Part shown: one piece after another, positions 8,352 through 17,183 of the stretch
Layout: each line of letters starts with the position of its first letter
How positions within the stretch are numbered: the first letter of the stretch is position 1
NCBI GenBank assembly: GCA_016471375.1
Contig: WGLZ01000068.1
Span: forward strand, 1-39,675
DNA: 39,675 nucleotides
DNA from: Cyanobacteria bacterium RI_101
GTDB lineage: Bacteria > Cyanobacteriota > Cyanobacteriia > Cyanobacteriales > Microcystaceae
Reading direction: 5' to 3'
Made by a program: the position numbers and the translations under genes
Notes under the pieces: model-generated
The model's database searches: none
Told to the model about the DNA's origin: nothing
What the model saw: only the letters and a program-made list of their open reading frames with translations

Positions 8352-9263
8352 ATGGTCACCCTTTTCTACAGCGCCGAATTTCTCAACCATGACACCGGCG
8401 CGTTCCATCCCGAATCTCCGGCCCGTTTAACCGCCATTGAAGCGGCGCTGAAAAAAAAGCCCTGGGCTAATTATCTCCACTGGCGGACGCCCTCGGCGCC
8501 GGCAAGTCGCAATATTCTCCACTGGTTACAACAAGTCCACGCCCCCGATTATCTGCAAACATTAGAGCAAATATCCCTCCGGGGCGGCGGCGCGTTGGAT
8601 AGCGACACCCCCGTCAGCGCCGAGAGTTACGAAGTGGCGCTCTTGGCGGCCGGCGCCTGGTTAGACGGCGTCGATCAAGCCTTAAGGGAGCCGGTCTTTG
8701 TCCTCAGCCGTCCCCCCGGCCACCACGCCCTACGGGAGCGGGGCATGGGCTTTTGTTTAGTGAATAACGCCGCGGTCGCGGCCCGCTACGCCCTTTCTTT
8801 AGACGGCGTCGAACGGGTGGGGATTTTGGATTGGGACGTCCACCACGGCAACGGCACGGAGGCCTTAGTCGCGGATAACCCTCAGATTTTTTATTGCTCC
8901 CTCCATCAATATCCCTTTTATCCCGGCACCGGCGCCGCCCAGGAGCGGGGATTCCATGACAATATTTTGAATATTCCCCTCCGGGCCGGGAGCGGGCTGG
9001 CGGAGTATGAAGACGCCTTTCAAACCCAGGTTTTACCCTTTTTTCAAACCGTTAACCCCGATTTATTGATTGTCAGCGCCGGTTACGACGCCAATCGGGA
9101 CGATCCCCTGGCGGGCATGAATTTAGTTCCCCAGGATTACGGCGTCCTGACCCACCATCTATTAACCTTAAACCGCCCCCTCCTTTTTGGTCTCGAAGGG
9201 GGTTACGATCTCCCCAGTCTTGGGCAATCCGTAGCGGCCACCCTGGCGGCGCTGTTGGACTAA
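8352..9263 (+). CDS. Histone deacetylase-family zinc amidohydrolase
   Basis: The 303-residue length and motifs fit the HDAC/AcuC/acetylpolyamine amidohydrolase superfamily: RPPGHHALRERGMGFCLVNN (active-site His pair at 124-125), LDWDVHHGNGTE (zinc ligands D162 and H164) and SAGYDANRDDPL with the third zinc Asp. It would remove acetyl groups from a lysine or a small amine; the substrate cannot be read from the sequence. The K+ channel gene starts only 4 bases after its stop, so they are almost certainly co-transcribed. A 123-base gap separates it from the ClC gene. Confidence 0.92.
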   Translation: MVTLFYSAEFLNHDTGAFHPESPARLTAIEAALKKKPWANYLHWRTPSAPASRNILHWLQQVHAPDYLQTLEQISLRGGGALDSDTPVSAESYEVALLAAGAWLDGVDQALREPVFVLSRPPGHHALRERGMGFCLVNNAAVAARYALSLDGVERVGILDWDVHHGNGTEALVADNPQIFYCSLHQYPFYPGTGAAQERGFHDNILNIPLRAGSGLAEYEDAFQTQVLPFFQTVNPDLLIVSAGYDANRDDPLAGMNLVPQDYGVLTHHLLTLNRPLLFGLEGGYDLPSLGQSVAATLAALLD

Positions 9264-9267
9264 AATC

Positions 9268-9954
9268 ATGGCTTCCCCCCATTTAACCCCCAAGGAGACC
9301 TGGCGCTATCGGCAACTCTTCGGCGCGATTATTTTCCTCTTTTTCGCCACCTCTTTTTTGGAGTTAAACGCCTTTTGGGTATTGGTTTTAAGCCTATTGC
9401 TCTCGGTGACGACTTTGTTAGCCATCCGCACCTTTCCCCTGGCGACCTTTACCAAAATCTTTCTGCGCTTTCTCTTATTTTTGGCTCTAGGCATTAACCT
9501 CATTCAGGAATCCCCGGCGCTGCCAAACCTGAGTTTAGGGTTGCAAGTTCTCAGCAGCGCCCTCTACGCCTTATTTTTGGCATTGACGATTTTATTTCTT
9601 AGTCAAAGATTTTTACAGATTACCGACGTCAATAGCGATGTGATTATCGGTAGCGTCAGCGTTTATTTGTTACTGGGAATTTTTTGGTTTATTCTCTACG
9701 ATATTCTTCTCAACCTCAACCCTGAAGCCTTTAAAGGATTGGGCGCGCCCCTGCGTCAATCCCAAAATAGCTTGCTTTATTTTAGCTTTACCACCCTCAC
9801 CACCCTGGGCTTCGGCGACATCACTCCCGTTCACCCGGCCGCCATGGGATTAGCCAACCTAGAAGCGATCACCGGACAACTCTACCCTGCCATTTTAATC
9901 GCCCGTTTGGTGAGTCTGTTTTCCGTTCAGCAGGAAGAGAATCCGCCGGAGTAA
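9268..9954 (+). CDS. Potassium channel protein with a single pore filter
   Basis: The 228-residue protein has about five hydrophobic segments, then a pore loop with the filter TTLGFGD (178-184) and a final membrane helix (about 203-219). TLGFGD is the K+ selectivity filter type of two-TM/six-TM channels. No RCK/TrkA regulatory domain follows and no regular Arg-rich voltage sensor is seen in the N-terminal helices. The inner-membrane protein should conduct K+. The start lies 4 bases after the deacetylase stop, pointing to co-translation. Confidence 0.85.
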   Translation: MASPHLTPKETWRYRQLFGAIIFLFFATSFLELNAFWVLVLSLLLSVTTLLAIRTFPLATFTKIFLRFLLFLALGINLIQESPALPNLSLGLQVLSSALYALFLALTILFLSQRFLQITDVNSDVIIGSVSVYLLLGIFWFILYDILLNLNPEAFKGLGAPLRQSQNSLLYFSFTTLTTLGFGDITPVHPAAMGLANLEAITGQLYPAILIARLVSLFSVQQEENPPE

Positions 9955-10021
9955 GCAAAGGTTTGGCGATCCTGCTCCTGCTCCGGTTTCCCGACCTAGA
10001 GGAAGTGGCTCTGGGAGGCGT

Positions 10022-10480
10022 TTACTGGGGGTGGTAGTGGGGACTAATACTGATTTGATTTAAACATTGCTCTAGCGTTAAACCAGTAGAGGTTTCCCAC
10101 CATTTACCCGTATGGCGCATATAGGCGAGATTGAAAGAATCTTCCCCCACATATTCTAAGCGGGCAAACTTCTCCTCAGCGTTCTTTTCGTCAGGCTCCA
10201 TCTCCGACAATTCGGGATCGATCAAAGACAATTCCTCTTTGAGCCGATCCAGAACGGAGTCGTCCATTTTAGAAACAGCGCAAAAATAAAAGTAGTTGCG
10301 ATACCATTTTCCAAAAATATCCACGCAATAGGACAGCGCCGAACCGTCGGGTTGACTCTTAACGTGTTGGGGTTTAAATTCGGTTTCCAGAAACTCGTTA
10401 ATCTTTTGAGTGATTAACTGTTTTTCGGCGGGGGGAACCGTGGGTTTGGGCGGATTATAGACCCATCTTTTTTTAGGCAT
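10022..10480 (-). CDS. Conserved hypothetical protein, cytoplasmic
   Basis: I do not recognise a named family for this 152-residue protein. It starts with a basic Pro-rich tail (MPKKRWVYNPPKPTVPP), then a mixed alpha/beta part with aromatic runs (KWYRNYFYFCA near residues 59-69, KWWETSTG near 132-139) and an acidic linker (about 93-106). There is no signal peptide or membrane segment. It is convergent with the K+ channel gene and lies downstream of holA on the same strand with a 155-base gap. Confidence 0.65.
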   Translation of the reverse strand: MPKKRWVYNPPKPTVPPAEKQLITQKINEFLETEFKPQHVKSQPDGSALSYCVDIFGKWYRNYFYFCAVSKMDDSVLDRLKEELSLIDPELSEMEPDEKNAEEKFARLEYVGEDSFNLAYMRHTGKWWETSTGLTLEQCLNQISISPHYHPQ

Positions 10481-10635
10481 CGGTTTTAGAGAGTATAGGG
10501 CGTATAAGAATGTTGGCGGCGCTGAGGAAAAAAATCCAAATCTAAATTGGGCGACTCGCGATCAGTATAGTGCAAATGTGGACGGGCGGCGCCGTTAAAA
10601 CGTTCAATAAAATATAAAAACCATAATCAGGGGAC

Positions 10636-11631
10636 TTAAAAGCGCCGCTGGGGTTGGAAGAGGAGAGAGAGTTCCACCACTTTGGTTTGTAGAGTGGAGA
10701 GAGGATCTGCGCCCCGCTTGAGGCGCCATTCTAGCTCTTGAAGCAGGGGCCAACAGGCCAGCAGTTGTTTCCCCGTGACGGCGCTCAGTTCCTTCCGCAA
10801 AAAATAGAGCCGTTTGGGGTTATTTAACTCCGCTTGAGCCGCGATGATTTTTTCGTCCTTTTCGCCGCTCTCCAGCGCCAGCTTGAGCAAGAGCCAAGTG
10901 CGAAATTGCCCCAGGAGGGTGGCGCAAATTCTCAGCGCGGCTTCGTTACGGGCCAGAAGATCCGCGACTAAGCTCAAGGCCCGCTCCGTTTGTCCCCGCC
11001 GGATGGCTTCCGCCAGTTGTAGGCTATTTTGCCCGGCGCTGTTAATCAGGGGTTCAATCTGCTCGACGCTTAAGGGGCGGCGCTCGGCGCCGCCCAACAG
11101 GGTCAATTTTTCCAGTTCGTTCCAAATCAAGCGGGTATCGTTCCCTAAAGCCTCCGCCAGAAAGGATTCCGCTTGGGGGGTCAACTTGAGGCCCAAATCC
11201 CCGGCGATGGTCTGGATTTGACGGACAAGCTCCTCGGTTTTCCAGGGAGAAATGAGGGCAAACTCCCGCACCTGGGCGTTTTCCTGGAGAAATTTACTGG
11301 ACTTGAGGCGGCTGTCTAATTTTTTCGAGGCGGTAAATAACAGATGATTCTGAGGCGGAATGGCCGGCAGGGTCTGACGGAGACGGGCCAACAGATCTTC
11401 CCCGCAGTGTTGTCCCAAGGTGGAGTCCGTCACCCAGACCAAACGGCCGCCCAACCCAAAGGGCGGGGTTAGGGCCTGCTCCAGGGCCCGCTCCGCGGCG
11501 TCCCCTAGCTCTCCCGGAATTTTGTCGAAATTGAAACTTTGCCATTGGGGATCGAGCGCCCGTTTTTGCACCTGCTTGGCCGCTTGCTTGAGGGAAAAGT
11601 CGTCGTCGCCCCAGTAGAAATAAACGGGCAT
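10636..11631 (-). CDS. holA: DNA polymerase III subunit delta
   Basis: This 331-residue protein fits the delta subunit of the clamp loader, which opens the beta sliding clamp on DNA at the replication fork. The start MPVYFYWGDDDF is the typical delta N-terminus, followed by an AAA+-like domain without a functional Walker A site and the helical C-terminal collar domain (LLGQFRTWLLLKLALE and WPLLQELEWRLKRG regions). The length is as expected. It is a single-copy housekeeping gene. Confidence 0.9.
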   Translation of the reverse strand: MPVYFYWGDDDFSLKQAAKQVQKRALDPQWQSFNFDKIPGELGDAAERALEQALTPPFGLGGRLVWVTDSTLGQHCGEDLLARLRQTLPAIPPQNHLLFTASKKLDSRLKSSKFLQENAQVREFALISPWKTEELVRQIQTIAGDLGLKLTPQAESFLAEALGNDTRLIWNELEKLTLLGGAERRPLSVEQIEPLINSAGQNSLQLAEAIRRGQTERALSLVADLLARNEAALRICATLLGQFRTWLLLKLALESGEKDEKIIAAQAELNNPKRLYFLRKELSAVTGKQLLACWPLLQELEWRLKRGADPLSTLQTKVVELSLLFQPQRRF

Positions 11632-11693
11632 GATGTCTTGAACCGGAATACCGCTATAAAACAGAGATTAGACATTTAATCCCTAGAGTTTAA

Positions 11694-12218
11694 TTAATAA
11701 AAATAAATGGCGCCGGTTCTTTGGAAGTTCATGGTGCGGTGTCCAAGAAATTGGGGGGAGACCTCCGAGTTAGCGGACGTTACGGTGATTACCGCCACAT
11801 TGTCGTCGGGAATGTTTTGGGAGCCGGGATTGACTGTCGCCGTAAAACGGATTTTGAGCGGGCTATTGTCCGACGAAGAAGTCCCGGCGCCGGGGTAAAC
11901 CATAATGTAGGAATCGACTCCGACATCCTCTAAAACTCCAGTTTGGCCGGCGGCGAGCGTCTGTGGACTAGAAGACCCATCGCTGACAATATCGTAATCT
12001 AGGGAAAAGTCGGTGGCGTTGACGATTTTAACGGTGAGATTTTTTTTCGGATTGAAACGGGCCTGGGGTTGCCAAAAGCCCGGTTGATAGGTTTTGGCGG
12101 GGGGATCTTGGGCTTGACCGGCGCCGGCTATTCCCAAGAGGGGGCTTAGGCTAAAGACGACGAGCGCCCCTAGGGTCGGGTTGAAGAGAGCGCGACGGAG
12201 AACGAGAGCCAATTGCAT
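11694..12218 (-). CDS. Exported protein of unknown function
   Basis: The 174-residue protein has an N-terminal signal peptide (basic start, hydrophobic core about residues 16-32, likely cleavage after AGQAQ). The mature part is rich in beta-forming residues (NLTVKIVNATDFSLDYDI, TVNPGSQNIPDDNVAVITVT), suggesting a small extracytoplasmic beta-sandwich, and ends in FQRTGAIYFY. I do not recognise the family. It lies 37 bases after the FAD oxidoreductase gene on the same strand and may be co-transcribed with it. Confidence 0.7.
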   Translation of the reverse strand: MQLALVLRRALFNPTLGALVVFSLSPLLGIAGAGQAQDPPAKTYQPGFWQPQARFNPKKNLTVKIVNATDFSLDYDIVSDGSSSPQTLAAGQTGVLEDVGVDSYIMVYPGAGTSSSDNSPLKIRFTATVNPGSQNIPDDNVAVITVTSANSEVSPQFLGHRTMNFQRTGAIYFY

Positions 12219-12255
12219 AGGGATAAATTGAAGGGAGTTTTAACTCGGTACTTCA

Positions 12256-13764
12256 TTAAAGCGCCATCTTGTCCGAACCCGCCTCAACCGCGCCTGGGGG
12301 ATGCTCCTCCAGTAATTGTTGGGGATAGGGCAAGCCCACTAACTTTTCCGCTTCGGCCAAAACCGTTGACGATAAGCGCGGGGACGACGGGGGCGCGACG
12401 ACGGGAACCGGGATTAAGGACTTGAGGCGTTGAAAGGTTTGCAGGGCCACGGTGGGGAAAAAGGAAAATTTCCCCGGCAAAACGCAGAGGTAGTTGCTAC
12501 TGGGCGCCGACTCAATCCAATAACTATACCGGCGCTTTTGTTCGTCGTCGCTGACCAACTCGGTTTTAACGCAGTCGTAGCCCCAGAGTCGTCGGTTATA
12601 GAGGGCTTCGGCGCCGAAATAACGCTCCGCGGACTCCAGCAGGGGTTCAATATCGGCGTTTTCTGGACTGTCGGCGCTGGCGTAGCCGGAATTGGCCAGC
12701 AGGGAATAGGTTAATCTTTTCCCCCGGCGCTGGACGGATTGGACGAAGTGGTTAAAGTGAAAGGCGTTTTTGGTGGACATGCGCACGAAGTTGACCTCGC
12801 TCAGCGCCGGATAGGCCACAATCATGGCGCTGAGATTGCGCTTGAGGCGGGCCCGGAGATGTAGTTCCTCTAAAATGGGCCCCAGACTTTGCCCCGCGGC
12901 GAAAATAAAAATCTGGGCCTTCAGGTGTTTTCGCGCTCCCCCGGCGCCCCGATAGACCAAACTTTTGAGCCGCACGGGGCCGTAGCGGTCGCCGTTCATC
13001 TTTTCTAGGGTAACGCCGGTTTCAAATTCGACTCCTTCACTCAGCGCGCTGGCGGTTAGATCCCGCAGGATGGCGTAGGTGTCCATGGCCGCGTCTCGGC
13101 AACGGAGAAAGGCGTAATCGCTGGGGGGCTGTTGAAAGGACTGGTCAAAGCGCCGGCAGTAGTCTTGCAAGGCTAAATTTTCCGCCAGTAACGAGACCGG
13201 GGGTAATCCCATGTCTTGTTCCACTTGGGCGTAGGTCGGCGCCAGACACGTCTCCCCCCGCGACCAATTGTGTCGGCCGCCGTAGGCCGCTTCTAAGCGC
13301 CGGAAGACCCGTTGGCGTTGCAATTCCATTTGCACCCGGTCTCCCTGGAGGCCGGAGCGGCTCAGTTCGGGGCAGTGGGATTGGGGATGGATCAAATAAA
13401 CCGGATTGGGGTTGAACCAACCGTCGGCGCTGGAGAAAATTTGGGGTTCCCAGACCGCCGGCGCCGTTTCCTGAAGGCGAAAATTACAGCGAGCGCCGAA
13501 GTGGGGGGCGTAGTGATTGAGTAAATCCTCTAAACTATTGACGCAGTTCATAAAGGTCTGGCCGTCGTCCTGACCGGAGTACAGCCCCCCGGTATGGAAC
13601 CAGCCCTCCAACTTGCCGGAAGCCCCCAAACCCAACCGCGGCGCTTGCTCCAAGACCCGGAGGCGCAGGGAAGTGTGACGGGCGAGATATTCGGCGATGG
13701 CGATACCGGCGATACCGCCGCCGACAATGACGGCGTCCACCGCTTCGATTTGAGAAAGAGTCAT
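12256..13764 (-). CDS. FAD-dependent oxidoreductase, DAO-like
   Basis: The 502-residue protein begins with a Rossmann dinucleotide-binding fold, VDAVIVGGGIAGIAIAEYLARH (GGGIAG at 15-20), followed by an acidic strand end (LRVLEQAPRLGLGAS). This layout is typical of the D-amino-acid oxidase/glycerol-3-phosphate dehydrogenase-like flavoproteins. A second FAD-contacting region may be AQIFIFAAGQSLG near residue 285. Substrate is unknown. It has no membrane segment and ends in a short Pro-rich tail. Confidence 0.8.
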   Translation of the reverse strand: MTLSQIEAVDAVIVGGGIAGIAIAEYLARHTSLRLRVLEQAPRLGLGASGKLEGWFHTGGLYSGQDDGQTFMNCVNSLEDLLNHYAPHFGARCNFRLQETAPAVWEPQIFSSADGWFNPNPVYLIHPQSHCPELSRSGLQGDRVQMELQRQRVFRRLEAAYGGRHNWSRGETCLAPTYAQVEQDMGLPPVSLLAENLALQDYCRRFDQSFQQPPSDYAFLRCRDAAMDTYAILRDLTASALSEGVEFETGVTLEKMNGDRYGPVRLKSLVYRGAGGARKHLKAQIFIFAAGQSLGPILEELHLRARLKRNLSAMIVAYPALSEVNFVRMSTKNAFHFNHFVQSVQRRGKRLTYSLLANSGYASADSPENADIEPLLESAERYFGAEALYNRRLWGYDCVKTELVSDDEQKRRYSYWIESAPSSNYLCVLPGKFSFFPTVALQTFQRLKSLIPVPVVAPPSSPRLSSTVLAEAEKLVGLPYPQQLLEEHPPGAVEAGSDKMAL

Positions 13765-13929
13765 AAGATAGCGCCTGAGTGTATGGATGATGGCAAAGGT
13801 TTGCCCCCTCGTCAGGTAAGTGATTAAAAGACAGCGCCGGCTTTTTCAGCCCTATTTTAGAGCGGATCTAGCCCCGTAAAGTCTTAAGCCAAGGTTTTCA
13901 GCAATACCGTTTCCGCCGAAAAGCGCCGC

Positions 13930-13935
13930 TATAAT
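13930..13935 (+). promoter_or_regulatory. Likely -10 box of the riboswitch-permease transcript
   Basis: A perfect TATAAT lies about 35 bases before the conserved part of the riboswitch, so transcription would start near 13942. The -35 region is poor; the nearest candidate, TACCGT at 13905-13910, gives a 19-base spacer. Location relative to the RNA element is the main support. Confidence 0.5.
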
Positions 13936-13964
13936 AAAAACCCAAGGGAAACGTCCCTCCAGGG

Positions 13965-14158
13965 AGACTGAACACTCCCGCGAGCGCCGACCTTCCCGAG
14001 TCAGCCGAGTCTAAATCGCCGCGATTTAGAGCGGGGGAACCAACTCAAGGGGCGCGCCTAGACCGCCAACCTCGTCCGTCAAAAAACCGAGGTTTCTCTA
14101 GGAGGACATCTCTCTGTCCTAGCCCGTCAGCTAACCCCGTAGGCGTAGAGAGGAGACT
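13965..14158 (+). promoter_or_regulatory. c-di-AMP riboswitch (ydaO/yuaA class)
   Basis: The leader has the hallmark segments of the ydaO class in the right order: a 5' region with GCGCCGACC, then GCGGGGGAACCAA (about 14030-14042), a second G-rich segment (AAGGGGCG), a variable hairpin around ACCGAGGTTTCTCT, and the highly conserved CCCGTCAGCTAACCCCGTAGG (about 14123-14143) followed by the closing GAGAGGAGACT. The class binds cyclic di-AMP and usually turns expression down when the ligand is high. It lies about 190 bases upstream of the permease gene. The space between holds a weak CCCGC/GCGGG stem followed by TTTT (about 14273-14312) that could serve as the expression platform. Edges are approximate. 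Confidence 0.85.
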
Positions 14159-14345
14159 GAAGAATACAAGTTTTTAACGACTTTATTCCGTCAGTATCCT
14201 TGACCGTAGCTGGTCTAATTCGTCCTGTCTTGAACCCTCGACGACAGGATAGATTCGCCCAACCTAATAACCCCGCCCGCTTTTCTCCTGTGATCAGCGG
14301 GTTTTCCGCCTACCCTTCTAAGCTCAAGGACCGCTGAGAACGACT

Positions 14346-15692
14346 ATGGTTACTAATTTTCCGGCGCTAATTTCTCTCGCCACCTTTATCGGCGTCATCG
14401 CCCTGATTATGTCGGAGAAAATTCATCTGACAGTCGCGGCCTTTCTCGGCGCGTTAATCCTTGTTTTTACCCATGTCATTACCCTCAAGGAAGGCGTGAA
14501 CTATATCAGTCAGAGCTACGCCACCTTGGCGCTCTTTTTTGGGGTTATGGTTTTGGTGCGGGCCTTTGAGCCGACAAAAATTTTTGACTATCTCGCCACC
14601 CAAATGGTTCTCCTGGCCAAGGGGAGCGGCAAGCTCTTAGTTTTAGGCGTTATCGCCATTACGACCCCGATTTGCGCCGTGTTGCCCAACGCCACCACGG
14701 TCATGCTACTGGCGCCGTTAATTCCCCCCATCGCCGAAGAAATCGGCGTCGATTTTGTGCCGCTCTTAATCCTAATGGTCTTTGTGGCTAACAGCGCCGG
14801 TTTGTTAACCCTCGTGGGAGATCCCGCCACCTTTATTGTCGGTAGCGCGATTAATATTAGCTTCAACGACTATCTATTCAAACTGAGTTTTGGCGGCGTT
14901 CTGGCGGTTATTTCTATCTTAGTCGTCGCGCCGTTCCTCTTTCGGACGATTTGGAACCGTCGATTCACCCATTTAGAAGAGTTGTCCCACCCCAAAATTA
15001 ACCATCCCAAGGTCTTAACTTTAGGCGGGGTTATTGTCGCCTTTGTGCTTCTTTTTTTTGTCATTGGGGAAACCTTGCCCATCCCCATCCCTCCCGCCGC
15101 GGTGGCGCTTTTAGGCGCCGGTTTAGCGTTACTTCTCGCCCATCAAAGTAAAATCGACACGGTGAATAATATTTTAAAAGACGTGGACTGGAGCACGCTG
15201 ATCTTTTTTATGTCCACTTTTGTGATTATCGGCGCTCTGGAGAAAACCGGGGTCACCGCTTATCTCGCCCAACTCCTCGCCATTGTGGTGGGTAAAAATA
15301 TCGCCCTCGGCGCTATTTTGTTAGTTTTCTTTGTCGGTCTCCTCTCCAGCGTTATTCCCAATATTCCCCTAGTCGTGGCCATGGTGCCTCTGTTGAAACA
15401 ATATGTGGTCAATATTGGCCTCGCCAGCCCGGAAGTTCTCAGTCCCGATTTTGCCGGGCAATTTCCCCCGGAAGTCTTGCCCCTCTTTTACGCCATGATG
15501 TTCGGCGCCACGGTGGGGGGCAACGGCACGCTAGTGGGCGCGTCTTCTAATATCGTGGCCGCGGGCATCGCGGAACAACACGGGCGCCCCATTTCCTTCC
15601 ATCGCTTTTTACAGTACGGCCTGCCGGTCATGGCCTTGCAGTTAGTCGTCTCCGCCTTTTTTGTCCTCTGGTTGTTCTGGCGGGGAACCTAG
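14346..15692 (+). CDS. ArsB/NhaD-type ion permease
   Basis: This 448-residue integral membrane protein has about 11-12 hydrophobic helices and the layout of the ion transporter superfamily (ArsB, NhaD, SLC13, plant/animal P protein). Support comes from the repeated re-entrant-like segments VLPNATTVMLLAPLIPP (about 107-123) and VIPNIPLVVAMVPLL, and the C-terminal GATVGGNGTLVGASSNIVAAGIAE block typical of the family. The transported ion cannot be named from sequence: Na+/H+ exchange or an anion are both possible. The c-di-AMP riboswitch in its leader suggests a role in osmotic or ion homeostasis and argues against an arsenite pump; no arsR or arsA is nearby. Confidence 0.88.
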   Translation: MVTNFPALISLATFIGVIALIMSEKIHLTVAAFLGALILVFTHVITLKEGVNYISQSYATLALFFGVMVLVRAFEPTKIFDYLATQMVLLAKGSGKLLVLGVIAITTPICAVLPNATTVMLLAPLIPPIAEEIGVDFVPLLILMVFVANSAGLLTLVGDPATFIVGSAINISFNDYLFKLSFGGVLAVISILVVAPFLFRTIWNRRFTHLEELSHPKINHPKVLTLGGVIVAFVLLFFVIGETLPIPIPPAAVALLGAGLALLLAHQSKIDTVNNILKDVDWSTLIFFMSTFVIIGALEKTGVTAYLAQLLAIVVGKNIALGAILLVFFVGLLSSVIPNIPLVVAMVPLLKQYVVNIGLASPEVLSPDFAGQFPPEVLPLFYAMMFGATVGGNGTLVGASSNIVAAGIAEQHGRPISFHRFLQYGLPVMALQLVVSAFFVLWLFWRGT

Positions 15693-15802
15693 GGCGCCGC
15701 TGAACCCAAAAATTCGGCGCTTTACCTCCAAAAAGGGAAGGCGCGCGGTCCCCGGCGCTCTAAAGATATAGTTTTAAAAGCGAGCGTCTTAATTGGAACA
15801 CC

Positions 15803-17023
15803 ATGAAGCCGGAACCTCTACACCGTCCCCCAACCGCTGTTTTTACCCTCTGGCCCCTCAAGGCGTTGGCCCTGTTTCTCGGTTGTCTGCTGTTAATCGG
15901 CGCTCCGCCGGCTTGGGCGGTTCAAATTCCGCCGCTGTTAACGTCCCCCAACGGGCCGAAAAGCGCCGGAACCTTCCAGGAAACGGCGCCGCCCGCGGCC
16001 GTTACGGCGCTTCAGGGAGCTTACGATAGTTATCAACCGCAAGTTAAAATCCTCAGCCCTAAAGCCGAGGAAACGCTCAAGCAAACGGAAATTAAAGTCC
16101 AATTACAGGTTCAGGACTTGCCTTTGTTTGAAAATCCTGACTTAGGCCTGGGGCCCCACGTCCATTTAATTTTGGATAACGAACCCTACCGGGCAATCTT
16201 CGACCTCTCCCAACCGATAACGCTCAAGGACTTAGCGCCGGGCACCCACACCCTACGGGCTTTCCCCGTGCGCCCTTGGCACGAAAGTTTTAAAAATGAC
16301 GGCGCCTACGCCCAGACGACCTTCCACGTCTTCACCCCCTCGGAGAATAACCATCCCGATCCCCGGCAACCCCTCCTGACCTATAGCCGACCCAAGGGGA
16401 GCTACGGCGCCGAGCCGATTTTGCTGGACTTTTACCTAGCGGGGGCGCCCCTCCATCCCGTCGCCCAGAGTCGGGGGAAAGACTGGCGGATTCGGGTCAC
16501 CATTAACGACCAAAGTTTTTTACTCGACCGCTGGCAACCGGTTTACCTGAAGGGATTTCAGCCGGGAAGCAACTGGGTCAAGCTGGAGTTCATCGACGAG
16601 GGGGGCAATTTAATCGCCAACGCCTTTAACAACACCGTCCGGGTCATCGATTACCAACCCGAGGGGCAAGACGGCCTGTCCCGACTGGTTCGGGGCGAAT
16701 TGACCGCGGAGGAACTCAAAGCGCTCGTGGCGCCGGACATTCAACTTAACCCCAACGCCTTGCCCGCTCCCGTTGTTCCCCCGGCGCCGGAGGCTCCCGA
16801 AACGACGGCGGAACCGACTCCAGAGGCGGAGACGACCTTAGAAGATCCAGAGCCTGTTTCCGCTGAAACGCCGCTTGCTCCAGACATTCCGACGACTCTC
16901 TCTCCAGAGCCGACGGTCATGGAACCCGCCCCGGAATCAGACCCCCAGACCCCCCCAACCCAGAATCTCTTACCTAGCGGGGGTGCAGAATTGGAGTCTA
17001 TCGATATAATGAGGGGTGTTTAA
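15803..17023 (+). CDS. Exported two-domain protein with Pro/Glu-rich tail, function unknown
   Basis: The 406-residue protein has a signal peptide (hydrophobic core about residues 20-36, likely cleavage after PPAWA). Two beta-rich domains follow that look like distant copies: KILSPKAEETLKQTEIKV to GTHTLRAFPV (about 74-154) and LTYSRPKGSYGAEPILLDF to SNWVKLEFIDEGG (about 190-275). Each has a 'strand, LDN/IND strand, xLKxLxPGxxxL' pattern. The rest (about 310-395) is a Pro, Glu and Thr-rich linker, perhaps a cell-wall spanning tail. I recognise it only as a cyanobacterial-type exported protein without a known activity. Confidence 0.75.
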   Translation: MKPEPLHRPPTAVFTLWPLKALALFLGCLLLIGAPPAWAVQIPPLLTSPNGPKSAGTFQETAPPAAVTALQGAYDSYQPQVKILSPKAEETLKQTEIKVQLQVQDLPLFENPDLGLGPHVHLILDNEPYRAIFDLSQPITLKDLAPGTHTLRAFPVRPWHESFKNDGAYAQTTFHVFTPSENNHPDPRQPLLTYSRPKGSYGAEPILLDFYLAGAPLHPVAQSRGKDWRIRVTINDQSFLLDRWQPVYLKGFQPGSNWVKLEFIDEGGNLIANAFNNTVRVIDYQPEGQDGLSRLVRGELTAEELKALVAPDIQLNPNALPAPVVPPAPEAPETTAEPTPEAETTLEDPEPVSAETPLAPDIPTTLSPEPTVMEPAPESDPQTPPTQNLLPSGGAELESIDIMRGV

Positions 17024-17106
17024 CTCTAATAGTAATCCTCTTTAACGTCTCACCACCGTCCCTGGCAGTTAACTCCGTTAACGATTGGGGACGCCGCCCG
17101 GAAATC

Positions 17107-17136
17107 TTTACCGAAATCTGGGAACTATACTATACT
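17107..17136 (+). promoter_or_regulatory. Promoter of the 17184 gene
   Basis: TTTACC (17107-17112) and TATACT (17131-17136) are spaced by 18 bases, close to the sigma-70 consensus. A second overlapping TATACT begins at 17126. The inferred start near 17143 would give a leader of about 40 bases before the GTG start codon. Confidence 0.55.
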
Positions 17137-17183
17137 TCTAGCGTCTAGGATCTAATTTTTGTCCGAATACAAGCGAGGTTATC

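Noticed and set aside
10844-11221. 125-residue plus-strand frame opposite holA
   Set aside because: Ser/Arg-rich shadow of the holA coding strand without motifs.
14346-15692. Arsenite efflux pump ArsB as a firm assignment
   Set aside because: The fold family is shared with Na+/H+ and anion carriers, no ars genes are near and the leader is a c-di-AMP riboswitch.
15690-15722. Hairpin GCGCCG/CGGCGC after the permease as a terminator
   Set aside because: The stem is made by two copies of the abundant GGCGCC-type motif, the loop is long and only two T follow.
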